Shown here piece after piece: positions 27,300-36,444 of a DNA stretch of 64,000 bases. Source of the DNA: Vibrio nereis NBRC 15637 (GTDB lineage Bacteria; Pseudomonadota; Gammaproteobacteria; Enterobacterales; Vibrionaceae); NCBI RefSeq assembly GCF_001591105.1, contig NZ_BCUD01000012.1:62001-126000 (forward strand), given 5' to 3'. Every line of letters begins with the position of its first letter. Within the stretch, counting starts at the first letter, position 1. The notes under the pieces are model-generated. The model did no database searches, was not told the DNA's origin, and worked only from the letters and a program-made list of their open reading frames with translations. The translations under genes were made by a program, and so were the position numbers.

Positions 27300-28113
27300 C
27301 CTAACGCCAGAAAGCATTGAAATTATCGATTTCTACGACGATGGGGAAGACACCCGTCACTATCAATTTCGTTTACTGAACATGACTTCAGCATGGTCAA
27401 ACAGCGAGTGCGGTCAGTTTTTCATGTTATGTGTGCCGGGTGTTGGTGAAGCGCCTTTTACGTTTACGGAATTGCCCAACGAGTCGGGACATTTTCGTGC
27501 GCTGGTACGTAAAATGGGATCAGTCACACAAGCGCTCTTTGCGAAAGGACGAGGTGATATTCTCGGAGCACGGGGCCCATTCGGCCATGGCTGGTTAAGC
27601 AGTGACTTTGCCGATAAAAAGATCCTGATTATCGGCGGTGGGTGTGGTTTGGCCCCCTTGGTCAGCGTTATTGAACAACTTATCGATCAGCAGAATTTTA
27701 CCCAGTTGGAAGTTGTGTATGCCGCTCGCAATAAGAACAACTTGCTGCTAACGCCAGAGCGAGAACACTGGCAGCACTGCATACCGATGTTCAATGTGGT
27801 GGAAGATATCACCGGTTTGGATGCGCAAAACTACTATCTAGGAACCGCGCTAGGTGTGCTTCCGCAAGTATTGAATTCGTTTGGTGAGCAGCCAGACTGT
27901 GTGTTGATGGCAGGGCCAGAAGCGATGATGTGCGCTGTGAGTGAGTTTCTTATCGACTACGGTATTGATGCCAAAGATATTTACCTCTCGGTAGAGCGGC
28001 GAATGCATTGTGCCGTTGGGTTGTGTGGGCACTGTTATTTGAAACAGCACTATGTGTGCAATAAAGGCCCAACATTTCGCTGGGCCGATGTGGGGGCCAT
28101 CTTGTCATCATGA
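27289..28113 (+). CDS. FAD/NAD(P)-binding subunit, AsrB/hydrogenase-gamma-like
   Basis: This 274-residue ferredoxin-NADP reductase-type flavoprotein has an N-terminal FAD barrel with GARGPFGHGW at about residues 93-102. The NAD(P)-binding motif is GGGCGLAPLVSVIEQL (about 115-130), and AGPEAMMCAV follows. A C-terminal [2Fe-2S] site is CAVGLCGHC plus a Cys seven residues later, as in PyrK and AsrB. With the 4Fe-4S subunit it would couple formate oxidation to NAD(P)+ reduction, or the reverse. AAGGA lies 6 bases before the ATG. It is the last gene of the operon and ends 18 bases from the convergent ppsA. Confidence 0.85.
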   Translation: MMYSLTPESIEIIDFYDDGEDTRHYQFRLLNMTSAWSNSECGQFFMLCVPGVGEAPFTFTELPNESGHFRALVRKMGSVTQALFAKGRGDILGARGPFGHGWLSSDFADKKILIIGGGCGLAPLVSVIEQLIDQQNFTQLEVVYAARNKNNLLLTPEREHWQHCIPMFNVVEDITGLDAQNYYLGTALGVLPQVLNSFGEQPDCVLMAGPEAMMCAVSEFLIDYGIDAKDIYLSVERRMHCAVGLCGHCYLKQHYVCNKGPTFRWADVGAILSS

Positions 28114-28131
28114 GTGCGGCTTAGGTTGGCG

Positions 28132-30546
28132 TTATATCTTATTGGCTTTCGCCAGCGCTTGCTCTGCTTTTGCCACAACCGCGCATCCTTTGGCAAAGGA
28201 GTCAGGATTGAGTGAGATCGAATCGATGCCACAATCGACAAGAAACTCAGCAAATTCAGGATGATCTGATGGGGCTTGCCCACAAATACCAACTTTGCAT
28301 CCTTTTTGGTGTGCGACTCGGATAACCTGCTCAATAAGGCTTTTTACTGCATCATCTCGTGCATCGAACATTGGCTTGAGTTCGGCGGAGTCTCGGTCAA
28401 TGCCTAATACCAATTGAGTTAAGTCATTGCTGCCGATAGAAAAGCCGTCAAACCGCTCGGCAAAGCGATCGGCGAGAATGACATTGGAGGGTATTTCACA
28501 CATGACATAAACTTCCAGCCCATTGTCACCGCGTTTAAGGCCCGCTTCGGCCATAACCTCAAGCACTTTATCGGCTTCGCTGACCGTGCGGCAAAATGGG
28601 ATCATGACGATGATGTTATCAAATCCTATTTCTTCTCGAGCCTTTAAGATCGCTTTACATTCCAATTGAAACGCTTCGCGGTAATGAGGGTGGTAATAGC
28701 GAGAGGCCCCGCGTAAACCGAGCATTGGGTTTTCTTCATGTAGCTCAAAAAACTCTCCTCCCAGTAAACCTCGGTACTCGTTGGATTTGAAATCAGACAT
28801 GCGCACAATTACCGGTTTTGGATACTGACTTGCCGCGATCTTACTGACGCCGAGTGCGAGGTTATCGACAAAAAAGTCCGCCATGGTAGGAAATCCCTCA
28901 CAACGAGTGCGAATCGCCTGCTCAACACCGGGGTCGGTGACTTGTTCTGGGTGCAATAACGCCATCGGGTGCAACCCAATTTGACTGGAAATAATGAACT
29001 CTATTCGGGTTAAACCTATCCCAGAGGTGGGCAGTTGCCACCAATGAAAAATACCGTCGGGCATGGCTGCGTTGATCATAATGTTGGTTTTGGTGGCTGG
29101 TAGCGCTTTTAGGTCGATCTCTTGAGTGGAATAGTTGACCTCGCCATCATAAACCCGGCCAGTGGCACCCTGAGCGCAACATAGCGTGACAGTTTTACCC
29201 GATGGCAGTATTTGCGTCGCGTGCTCTGTTCCGACAATTGCTGGGACTTTTAGCTCTCGGCTGACAATCGCGGCGTGGCTGGTTGGCCCGCCAGAGTCAG
29301 TGATGATCCCCGCTGCTTTGCGCATCAAAGGAACCCAATCCGGATCGGTACGTTCTGTGACGAGAATGGCACCGTCAGGAAAACTATCAATATCATCGGG
29401 TGATAGAACCGTGTGCGTTTTCGCTATTGCTATCGCGCCCCCCACACTGGCACCTTCAAGCAGAACAGGCGCAGAAGTTTTGTCGAGTTGGTAGTTCACC
29501 AGCAAAGCGCTATCTCGATGGGATTCGACGGTTTCTGGCCTTGCTTGAACTAAAAACAGCTGTTGAGTATGGCTGTCTTTTGCCCATTCCATATCCATTG
29601 CGCACCCATAATGTTGTTCTATGATCACGGCCCAGCGGCTCAGTTGCAGAACCTCATCGTCACTCAGCACCAATTGTTTTCTTTCGTCGTTGCTGGTTGG
29701 CAACGTCACTGTTGGATGATCAGAGCTACCGGGTTGACTAAACAGCATTTTTTCCAGCTTGTTGCCGAGTTGTTTTTCAATGATGGGGCGTTTGTTTTTT
29801 TGTTCAAGCAAAGGTTTGTAAACCATAAAACGATCCGGTGTGACCGAGCCTTTGACAATGGTTTCCCCCAGTCCCCAACTGCCGTTAATCATTACAACAT
29901 CTGGGAATCCGTTTTCCGTATCGAGACTAAACATCACGCCGGCGCACTCTGATTCAATCATTTGTTGTACCCCGATGGATAACGCGACTTGCTGGTGTTC
30001 AAACCCTTGTTCTTGTCGGTAGACGATGGCGCGGTCGGTGTACAGTGAGGCAAAACACTGTTTGCAGGCGTCAAGAACTTGCTCGTCACCGCTGATGTTC
30101 AGATAGCTTTCTTGTTGACCAGCAAAACTGGCCTCAGGCAAGTCTTCTGCGGTGGCGGAACTTCGCACGGCAACAGCAGCAAAATCAACGCCAATCTTCT
30201 CACCTAGCTTATGGTATGCATCCAGAATCAGGCTTTCTTGCGCTTGAGTGAAATACCCATTCTCAATTAACTGACGGATTTCCTGACCTGCTTGCGCCAG
30301 AGTTAACTCTCCGTCATCCATAGCGTGCAGAATGGTTGCGATCGGGGAGTCCAGTTCATTTTGCTTAAGGTAATCTCGATAGAGTTGTGCGCTTGTCGCA
30401 AAGCCGTCCGGTACGCGAATCCCCGACTGACTCAGTTGACTGAGCATTTCGCCTAAGTTGGCATTCTTGCCGCCTACCAGAGCGACATCACCAGAATGAA
30501 GCTCCTTAAAGGGGTAAATCAACGTTTGCTCGCTATCTGCCTGCAT
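28132..30546 (-). CDS. ppsA: Phosphoenolpyruvate synthase
   Basis: This 804-residue cytoplasmic enzyme converts pyruvate, ATP and water to PEP, AMP and phosphate. It has an N-terminal ATP-grasp-like PPDK domain beginning ALVGGKNANLGEML. The swivelling phosphohistidine domain has the active His in GGPTSHAAIVSREL. A TIM-barrel PEP domain carries SIGSNDLTQLVLGIDRD and VGICGQAPSDHPEF. I chose the ATG at 30546 because AAGGA lies 10 bases upstream; an ATG 21 bases earlier has none. It is the last gene of the minus-strand acyl/PDH cluster, 93 bases after the ACP gene, with no terminator between. Confidence 0.9.
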   Translation of the reverse strand: MQADSEQTLIYPFKELHSGDVALVGGKNANLGEMLSQLSQSGIRVPDGFATSAQLYRDYLKQNELDSPIATILHAMDDGELTLAQAGQEIRQLIENGYFTQAQESLILDAYHKLGEKIGVDFAAVAVRSSATAEDLPEASFAGQQESYLNISGDEQVLDACKQCFASLYTDRAIVYRQEQGFEHQQVALSIGVQQMIESECAGVMFSLDTENGFPDVVMINGSWGLGETIVKGSVTPDRFMVYKPLLEQKNKRPIIEKQLGNKLEKMLFSQPGSSDHPTVTLPTSNDERKQLVLSDDEVLQLSRWAVIIEQHYGCAMDMEWAKDSHTQQLFLVQARPETVESHRDSALLVNYQLDKTSAPVLLEGASVGGAIAIAKTHTVLSPDDIDSFPDGAILVTERTDPDWVPLMRKAAGIITDSGGPTSHAAIVSRELKVPAIVGTEHATQILPSGKTVTLCCAQGATGRVYDGEVNYSTQEIDLKALPATKTNIMINAAMPDGIFHWWQLPTSGIGLTRIEFIISSQIGLHPMALLHPEQVTDPGVEQAIRTRCEGFPTMADFFVDNLALGVSKIAASQYPKPVIVRMSDFKSNEYRGLLGGEFFELHEENPMLGLRGASRYYHPHYREAFQLECKAILKAREEIGFDNIIVMIPFCRTVSEADKVLEVMAEAGLKRGDNGLEVYVMCEIPSNVILADRFAERFDGFSIGSNDLTQLVLGIDRDSAELKPMFDARDDAVKSLIEQVIRVAHQKGCKVGICGQAPSDHPEFAEFLVDCGIDSISLNPDSFAKGCAVVAKAEQALAKANKI

Positions 30547-30639
30547 GGTGTCCGTCCTTGTGTTCATTATTTGGTTTAAGTCACTATCTCGCCCCTTGTT
30601 TGTATTTTGTGTGGGCGATGAGATGAGCAGATACCGCTC

Positions 30640-30909
30640 TTACTTACTGTGCTGTTGGAGATAATCTTGCAGCTGGCTGAAACTACGCACCTTGGCGTAA
30701 TCACTTTCTGGAATACTGACGCCAGTACTTTTCTTAATTGACGCCAGCAGGTTGAGAAAGTCCATTGAGTCGAGATCGCACTCTTCACGCAAATCTTCAT
30801 CTAAGTCGATATCAGTGATTTCGACTTCAGGCGCAATATGGGCTAGCGCTTCAGCTATGATTGAACTCATCTTTTCGTGATCCATTTTTTCGTTCATACC
30901 TTCGTTCAT
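30640..30909 (-). CDS. Stand-alone acyl carrier protein
   Basis: This 89-residue acidic four-helix protein has the phosphopantetheine-attachment motif CDLDSMDFLN (Ser48). It will be modified to holo-ACP and carry an acyl thioester. The start ATG overlaps the E2 stop (ATGA), so ACP is translated together with E2. It differs from the housekeeping AcpP, which has the stretch LGADSLDTVE. A dedicated role with E1/E2 or the acyl-AMP ligase is likely. Three in-frame ATGs occur early (codons 1, 5 and 9); the overlap favours the first. Confidence 0.85.
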   Translation of the reverse strand: MNEGMNEKMDHEKMSSIIAEALAHIAPEVEITDIDLDEDLREECDLDSMDFLNLLASIKKSTGVSIPESDYAKVRSFSQLQDYLQQHSK

Positions 30910-32201
30910 AGTAAGGCCTCCGGATGTTGCAGCTGTTTAGCGAGTGCATGCAGAAAACGCGCGCCGTTAATACCATCACTGACTCGATGATCAGCGGCGA
31001 GCGTCACGGTCATAACATCGCCAACCGTTATCGCATCTCCGTCGACCACGGGGACTTTTCGCAGTCGACCCAAGCCGATAATTGCGACTTGTGGTGGATA
31101 AATCACTCCAGTAATCATATCTGCGCCACGCTCACCGATACTGGTGACGGTAATGGTGCCTTGGCTTACCTCGGAGCTTTTAAGACGGCCGTGCCTGGCT
31201 CGCTCTGTTAAGTCGCGTAATGAGTCCATTGTTTGTGCAACGGTGAGCTGATTGGCATTAAGAATCGCAGGGGTGACCAAGCCACCTTCACGAAGGCTGA
31301 TGGTGTTTGCGATGTTTATGTCTGCGCTAGGGGTAAAATGCCCATCTTGATAAAAGCCATTTAGCTGCGGGTGCTTGGCCAACTGCCGAGCAATTGCTGT
31401 TATTAATATGGCTGGCAGCAATAAGCGTTGTTCTGGCTCTCGCTGCTGGTTTTGTTCCACCAGCCAATTTTGCGCCTGAGTGAGGTTGATCTCTAAAGCA
31501 AGATAATAGTGGGGGATTTCTTGCTTTGAGCGCGTCATTGCATCACTGATCGCTTGGCGCATTGCAGACGTGGCAGAGGAGGATGGTGTGGCGGTTGATG
31601 TTGGAGTGGCCGACGCATTTGTTTTACTAGGCTCGACTGGCCTTGACGAGATTTGAGTCGTGAGATCGCGTAAGACGATGGTTCCATTGGGGCCGCTTCC
31701 AGTTAAGGTAGAGAGATCAACACCGGATTGATGTGCCTGTTTACGCGCGGCGGGTGAAGCATACAATCTGCTTTGTGACTTGCTTATCGCTTCGGTCGAG
31801 GAAGGAGCGGAACGTAAGTGTTTAGGCGGGATGTAAGGCGGCAACAGCGTGTCGTCTAGCTCCGGCTCTTGACGCTGTTCATTCGTCAGTGGAACGGTCT
31901 CTGAAGTCGCTTCTTCAATTGCGCTTTCACTGAGTGGACTATCGCTTTCCATCCTTGCCATGACACTGCCGACAGGCAGTTTAATTTCCGGCTCGACCAA
32001 CAATTCTGAGATGGTACCGCTGTGGTAGGACTCCATCTCGATTGCCCCTTTACTGGTTTCAATCACCGCGATCGTATCGCCTTTTTCAATGTGATCACCG
32101 GGTTTGACTTGCCACTCAATTAAGGTGCCGTCACGCATATCTGCTCCTAAGGCGGGCATCGTGATATCAACCAATGAACGATTGTCTGTATGGTTATTCA
32201 T
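30906..32201 (-). CDS. Lipoyl E2 acyltransferase of a 2-oxoacid dehydrogenase
   Basis: This 431-residue protein has the classic E2 order. One lipoyl domain comes first, with modified Lys51 in [11 protein letters not shown] Ser/Pro linker leads to the peripheral-subunit-binding domain (about 147-182, [14 protein letters not shown]). A second Thr/Ser/Ala linker leads to the catalytic domain with His405 in [11 protein letters not shown]. In standard complexes E2 transfers acetyl from lipoamide to CoA. Here it is coupled on both sides: it overlaps E1 by 8 bases and ACP by 4. No lipoamide dehydrogenase gene is present. ACP as acyl acceptor is possible but unproven. Confidence 0.88.
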   Translation of the reverse strand: MNNHTDNRSLVDITMPALGADMRDGTLIEWQVKPGDHIEKGDTIAVIETSKGAIEMESYHSGTISELLVEPEIKLPVGSVMARMESDSPLSESAIEEATSETVPLTNEQRQEPELDDTLLPPYIPPKHLRSAPSSTEAISKSQSRLYASPAARKQAHQSGVDLSTLTGSGPNGTIVLRDLTTQISSRPVEPSKTNASATPTSTATPSSSATSAMRQAISDAMTRSKQEIPHYYLALEINLTQAQNWLVEQNQQREPEQRLLLPAILITAIARQLAKHPQLNGFYQDGHFTPSADINIANTISLREGGLVTPAILNANQLTVAQTMDSLRDLTERARHGRLKSSEVSQGTITVTSIGERGADMITGVIYPPQVAIIGLGRLRKVPVVDGDAITVGDVMTVTLAADHRVSDGINGARFLHALAKQLQHPEALL

Positions 32202-34221
32202 CGCCTGATGCTCCTCCCTCTGATTGCCAATCCGGTAGCATCAATACGCGCTTGGCGGCCGCGATGATGTTGTCACACTGAGGGATTGCGGCTTGCTCTA
32301 AATGGTGCGCGTAAGGAATGGGTACTTCTTGGGTACAAACGCGTTCTATTGGCGCATCCAGTTGCCAAAAGGCGTTCTCCGTTATTATGGCGCTGACTTC
32401 TCCCGCTAAACTGCCGGTGTACCAGCCTTCATCAATAATCACCGCGCGGTGGGTTTTGTTGATGCTGCTAACAATGGTGGCTTTATCGAGCGGTCTGAGT
32501 GAGCGAAGGTCGACCACTTCGGCGTCAATGCTTTCGCCCTGTAATTGTTTCGCGGCCTGTAAGGCTTTGCCGAGGCTTCCGCCGTAGGTGATCAACGTGA
32601 CGTCTTTACCTTCTTTGCGAACTAAGGCTTGGTCCATTGGCGCATCAGGCTTGTCGCTGACCAGACCTTCTTCGTTGAGCAGCATGACATGCTCAAAAAT
32701 GAGCACAGGATCAGGGTCTACGATCGCTTGGCTGAGCATATATCTGGCGTCGTTATGTGTCGCAGGGCTTAATACTTTTAAACCCGGAACATGAGCGTAG
32801 AAGTTTTCCCAACTGTGAGAGTGTTGCGCTGCCAGTTGTTTTCCCGCGCCACACGCCATGCGGATGACGATAGGAACGTTGAATTGCCCGCCAGACATGT
32901 GTAACAGCGTCGCAGCGGTATTAATGATCTGATCCATGGCGAGCAAACTAAAATTCACTGTCATCACTTCGACAATTGGGTGCATGCCACCAAGAGCCGC
33001 CCCAACGCCAACACCGACAAAACCCGATTCGCACAGAGGGGTATCAATAATTCGCTCGGAACCAAACTGCTCAAGTAACCCTTTGCTGATGGCGTAGCAG
33101 CCACCATATCGTCCGACATCTTCGCCCATCAGAAAGGCGCGTGGATCACTGTTTAGCACATCGTTAATGCCGGCGCGCAAGGCTCCTCGGTAGGTTAATG
33201 TTGCTGGGGTTTGGCTTGAAGGGACGGGGGCTGGGGGAGGCTGGCTTTCGGGGCTATGAACAAAACGCGTGAGTTGCTCTTCGGGTTCCAATTCACCACT
33301 TTCAGCAAAGGCGACGGCGTCACGAATTTCTTGCGCGATTTTGTCTTCAATGACAGACAGCTCTTTATCCTGAAAGTGGCTGTTTTTACGTAGCCATTGG
33401 ATCAATTGTTTTACCGGCCCTTTTTCTTCCCAGAGTGATACTTCGCTTTTATCGCGATAAAGTTGGGTATCAAAACTGGAGTGCCCACGAAAGCGATACG
33501 TTTGGCATTCAATGAAGTAAGGCTTTTGCTGCTCTCGAATGTAGTCGACGGCTTCCGATGCGGCAGCTTCCACGTCAACGACATTCATGCCATCGACTTG
33601 TGTTGCCTCTATGGCGTAGCTGCGGGCTTTTTGGGCGATATTGGTTTCGGATTCAGAAAGCGCGAGTGCGGTTCCCATGGCATAGCGATTATTTTCACAG
33701 ACAAAGAGGACGGGAAGCTGCCACAAAGCGGCTAAATTTAGGCTTTCATGAAATTCGCCTTCTGCAACGGCCCCTTCGCCAAAAAAGCACACTGCAATCG
33801 CATCTCGCTGCATTTTTGTGTTCGCCATCGCTAACCCCGTGGCTAACGGTAGTCCACCGCCCACAATGGCATTGCCGCCATAAAAACGCAGATTTTTGTC
33901 AAACAGGTGCATCGAGCCACCGCGACCATGACTGCATCCGTTTGTGCGACCATACATTTCTGCCAATATACTTTCCATACTAAGCCCGCGAGCGAGCGCG
34001 TGACCATGTTCTCGATAAGTGGCGACGATTTGGTCGTCTTGGCTTAACGTCGCCATAACGCCTGTGGCAATCGCTTCTTCACCAATATAGAGATGAAGAA
34101 AGCCACGAATTTTCTCCATGGCATAGAGTTCGGCACATTTTTCTTCAAAGCGACGGATGCGAAGCATTTGCTCTAACTGTTCGAGCAAGTGTTGACGGTT
34201 GATATGGAGTCTCTTATTCAT
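32194..34221 (-). CDS. Pyruvate dehydrogenase-type E1, alpha and beta fused
   Basis: This 675-residue thiamine-diphosphate enzyme combines both E1 subunits. Residues about 1-325 are E1 alpha, with the ThDP motif [11 protein letters not shown] to ENNRYAMG and [11 protein letters not shown] Pro-rich linker lies at about 330-345. Residues about 350-675 are E1 beta, with [28 protein letters not shown] and [10 protein letters not shown]. These beta marks fit pyruvate rather than branched-chain enzymes. It would decarboxylate pyruvate (or a related oxoacid) and acylate the E2 lipoyl group. Most such E1 proteins are split in two genes, so the fusion is notable. It overlaps the acetyl-CoA synthetase gene by 4 bases. 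Confidence 0.87.
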   Translation of the reverse strand: MNKRLHINRQHLLEQLEQMLRIRRFEEKCAELYAMEKIRGFLHLYIGEEAIATGVMATLSQDDQIVATYREHGHALARGLSMESILAEMYGRTNGCSHGRGGSMHLFDKNLRFYGGNAIVGGGLPLATGLAMANTKMQRDAIAVCFFGEGAVAEGEFHESLNLAALWQLPVLFVCENNRYAMGTALALSESETNIAQKARSYAIEATQVDGMNVVDVEAAASEAVDYIREQQKPYFIECQTYRFRGHSSFDTQLYRDKSEVSLWEEKGPVKQLIQWLRKNSHFQDKELSVIEDKIAQEIRDAVAFAESGELEPEEQLTRFVHSPESQPPPAPVPSSQTPATLTYRGALRAGINDVLNSDPRAFLMGEDVGRYGGCYAISKGLLEQFGSERIIDTPLCESGFVGVGVGAALGGMHPIVEVMTVNFSLLAMDQIINTAATLLHMSGGQFNVPIVIRMACGAGKQLAAQHSHSWENFYAHVPGLKVLSPATHNDARYMLSQAIVDPDPVLIFEHVMLLNEEGLVSDKPDAPMDQALVRKEGKDVTLITYGGSLGKALQAAKQLQGESIDAEVVDLRSLRPLDKATIVSSINKTHRAVIIDEGWYTGSLAGEVSAIITENAFWQLDAPIERVCTQEVPIPYAHHLEQAAIPQCDNIIAAAKRVLMLPDWQSEGGASGDE

Positions 34222-35945
34222 TGTTCATCGCTCTCCAATGTTGAAATGTCGCCTTCTGGCAACCCAAGCTCTCGCGCTTTAAGTAAACGGCGCATGATTT
34301 TGCCACTGCGTGTTTTGGGCAGATTGTTTCGAAACAGAATGGCTTTGGGGGCAACTGCAGCGCCGAGCCTTTTTCGCGCTAAGCCGAGTAGCGCTTGCTG
34401 AAGATCGTCATCGGGGGTGATGCCGGGTTTGAGTGCGACAAAGGCTTTGACTATCTGCCCTGCGACCGGGTCAGGGACACCGATAACACCCGCTTCGGCA
34501 ACGGCAGGGTGTTCCATCAATACACTTTCTACCTCGAATGGGCCGATTAAGTGGCCGGAAGATTTGATCAAGTCGTCTTTACGACCCACAAACCAGAAAT
34601 AGCCGTCTTCATCTTTCATCGCGAGATCACCGCTCAGATACCACCCGTCGTGAAAGCACGATTGGTATTTGGCTTCTTGATTTAGGTAGCCCCTGAACAT
34701 GGACTCCCAACCGCTTTTTAGCGCGAGTTCGCCAACTCGCATGGGTTGAGTTTCTAGCTTGAATTCACCAGTGCTAGAGGCATTAACGATGGCGGCTTCT
34801 ATCCCAGGGAGAGGTTTCCCCATGGAGCCAGGCTTGATCGGTTGGCTCGGAAAGTTAGCGATCATGATGCCACCCGTTTCGGTTTGCCACCAATTGTCAT
34901 GAAAAGGCATACCGAGTGTATTTTCTCCCCATTCTACCGCTTCTGGGTTCAGTGGCTCGCCGACACTGGCCATAAAACGTAAGCCGGAAAGATCGAACTG
35001 CTTGGGTAACTCGCTGCCTGTCTTCATCAACATACGAATCGCGGTCGGTGCGGTGTACCAAACGGTGACATGCTGGTTTTGCAGAATTTGGTACCATCGC
35101 TCGGCATCAAACTCTGCTTCATCCACAATCATGGTCACACCTAAACAAAGTGGGGCAATGATGCCGTATGTTGTGCCAGTCACCCAGCCTGGATCCGCGG
35201 TACACCAATAAATGTCGTTGGGTTTTAGGTCTAGTGCGTAGAAGGCTGATCGAATGTGATGCTTAATGGCATTGTGGACGTGAATGACACCTTTGGGCTT
35301 ACCCGTAGTGCCGCTAGTGAAATGCAGTAAAGCCATGTCTTCTGGCTGCGTGGCTTTACTTAGGCGATTGGGGTCGGCCTTTGCCATAAGAGTACTGTAA
35401 TCGTAGCAACCGGGCTCGTTGTCAGGGTTGCCATCAATGAGTAAGACGGCTTTGAGGTGAGGTAAATCGCGCCACCAGCTTTTCAATTTTTTACGATAGA
35501 GACTTCGAGTGGTGACAACCACATTGGCATTGCCTATTTCCATACGCGAGCGGATGGGCTCTGGACCAAATGCAGAAAACAGAGGGGTAAAGACACAACC
35601 TGCTTTGAGTGTTCCGAGGGCGGCGATATAAAGCTCTGGTCGCCGGCCAGCCAGCGTGAAGACTCTGCTGCCTTGTGGTAAATCCAGTTGAGATAGCACA
35701 TCGGCAAAACGGCTGGTTTGCTGGCTGAGTTCTTGATAGCTGTAATCGACAATCTGATCATCTTTGCTGATCCAACGTAATGCCAACTTGTGCTGAATAG
35801 AATCGTCAACATGCCCATCTAATGCTTCATAACCAATATTGAGCGCCCCGTCAGCTAGCCCTTTAATACTCGGAGGGGAGAGTGGTGCATCGGTTTTAAG
35901 GTTAGCGTTATCAGCGAGATCTTGGTGAAAGAGTGTTTTAAACAT
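34218..35945 (-). CDS. Acetyl-CoA synthetase-like AMP-forming ligase
   Basis: This 575-residue ANL enzyme is closest by motifs to short acetyl-CoA synthetases such as Bacillus AcsA (572 residues); E. coli Acs has 652. ATP loop: [12 protein letters not shown]. Acs-type segments are [13 protein letters not shown] and the Trp-rich WWQTETGG, where the tryptophan limits the pocket to acetate-size acids. The catalytic, acetylatable lysine is in [10 protein letters not shown]. The chosen start has AGGA 8 bases upstream; the frame extends further without a ribosome site. The stop overlaps the E1 start. It would activate acetate, propionate or a similar short acid. Confidence 0.85.
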   Translation of the reverse strand: MFKTLFHQDLADNANLKTDAPLSPPSIKGLADGALNIGYEALDGHVDDSIQHKLALRWISKDDQIVDYSYQELSQQTSRFADVLSQLDLPQGSRVFTLAGRRPELYIAALGTLKAGCVFTPLFSAFGPEPIRSRMEIGNANVVVTTRSLYRKKLKSWWRDLPHLKAVLLIDGNPDNEPGCYDYSTLMAKADPNRLSKATQPEDMALLHFTSGTTGKPKGVIHVHNAIKHHIRSAFYALDLKPNDIYWCTADPGWVTGTTYGIIAPLCLGVTMIVDEAEFDAERWYQILQNQHVTVWYTAPTAIRMLMKTGSELPKQFDLSGLRFMASVGEPLNPEAVEWGENTLGMPFHDNWWQTETGGIMIANFPSQPIKPGSMGKPLPGIEAAIVNASSTGEFKLETQPMRVGELALKSGWESMFRGYLNQEAKYQSCFHDGWYLSGDLAMKDEDGYFWFVGRKDDLIKSSGHLIGPFEVESVLMEHPAVAEAGVIGVPDPVAGQIVKAFVALKPGITPDDDLQQALLGLARKRLGAAVAPKAILFRNNLPKTRSGKIMRRLLKARELGLPEGDISTLESDEQ

Positions 35946-36080
35946 ATATGGCATCCTGCACAAAAGTGAACCTTGTCCAGAGAGAAAGTAGACGTGATAA
36001 AAGTATGGTTTATCAGCGACGCTTTTCCACCGTGATATTAAGAATTTGCTAATGTTCGAGTGACAGTTATGCTCCAACGC

Positions 36081-36106
36081 CGCTGAAACTGCCTTTTGTT
36101 TCAGCG
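36081..36106. repeat. Intercistronic 9-bp hairpin upstream of the acs-like gene
   Basis: CGCTGAAAC and GTTTCAGCG are perfect complements separated by 8 bases. It lies between the 58-residue gene and the acetyl-CoA synthetase gene. No T run follows on the gene strand, so mRNA stability or processing is more likely than termination. Confidence 0.55.
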
Positions 36107-36141
36107 TTTGCACTGATGCCGATATTCAACACAAAGATGCT

Positions 36142-36318
36142 TTATTTAGGGCGCGTCTGGAAGTGAGGGCCACCGTCATCAACATGCTCGGGTTGGGCAC
36201 GGTTGTTTTCTCGCCGTTGCTTTTTATGCATCGCTTCAATCAGTTGACGGTCCAATTCAGCGAAATATAGGTCTTCTTCCGCTTTGCCTTTTAAGCGCAG
36301 TTTTTCTGTAAAGTCCAT
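36142..36318 (-). CDS. Small conserved-looking protein, 58 residues
   Basis: A short gene lies between the ligase fusion and the acetyl-CoA synthetase. The product starts MDFTEKLRLKGKAEEDLYFA and continues with a charged helix (ELDRQLIEAMHKKQ). AAGG lies about 9 bases before the ATG. The K-x-KGKAEED-x-YFA-x-x-D-x-x-LIEA pattern looks like a short conserved protein of marine gammaproteobacteria, but I cannot name a family. It has no signal peptide or membrane helix. Codon use and position inside a same-strand cluster support a real gene. Confidence 0.6.
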   Translation of the reverse strand: MDFTEKLRLKGKAEEDLYFAELDRQLIEAMHKKQRRENNRAQPEHVDDGGPHFQTRPK

Positions 36319-36444
36319 TTGAAACCGCCTTTCTTTGCCGTGCTTTGTTACTAAAAGTATAGATGAAGGTGCGCGGTTGATTGGATTACTGAGCGTAACC
36401 GTTTAAGGAAAACCACAGTCGTCTATTAGCAGTGTAGACACCGA

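Noticed and set aside
26256..28113. An anaerobic sulfite reductase (asrAB) operon
   Set aside because: Both proteins have the AsrA/AsrB architecture, but there is no siroheme subunit AsrC, and the genes overlap fdhA. They are better read as electron-transfer subunits of the formate dehydrogenase.
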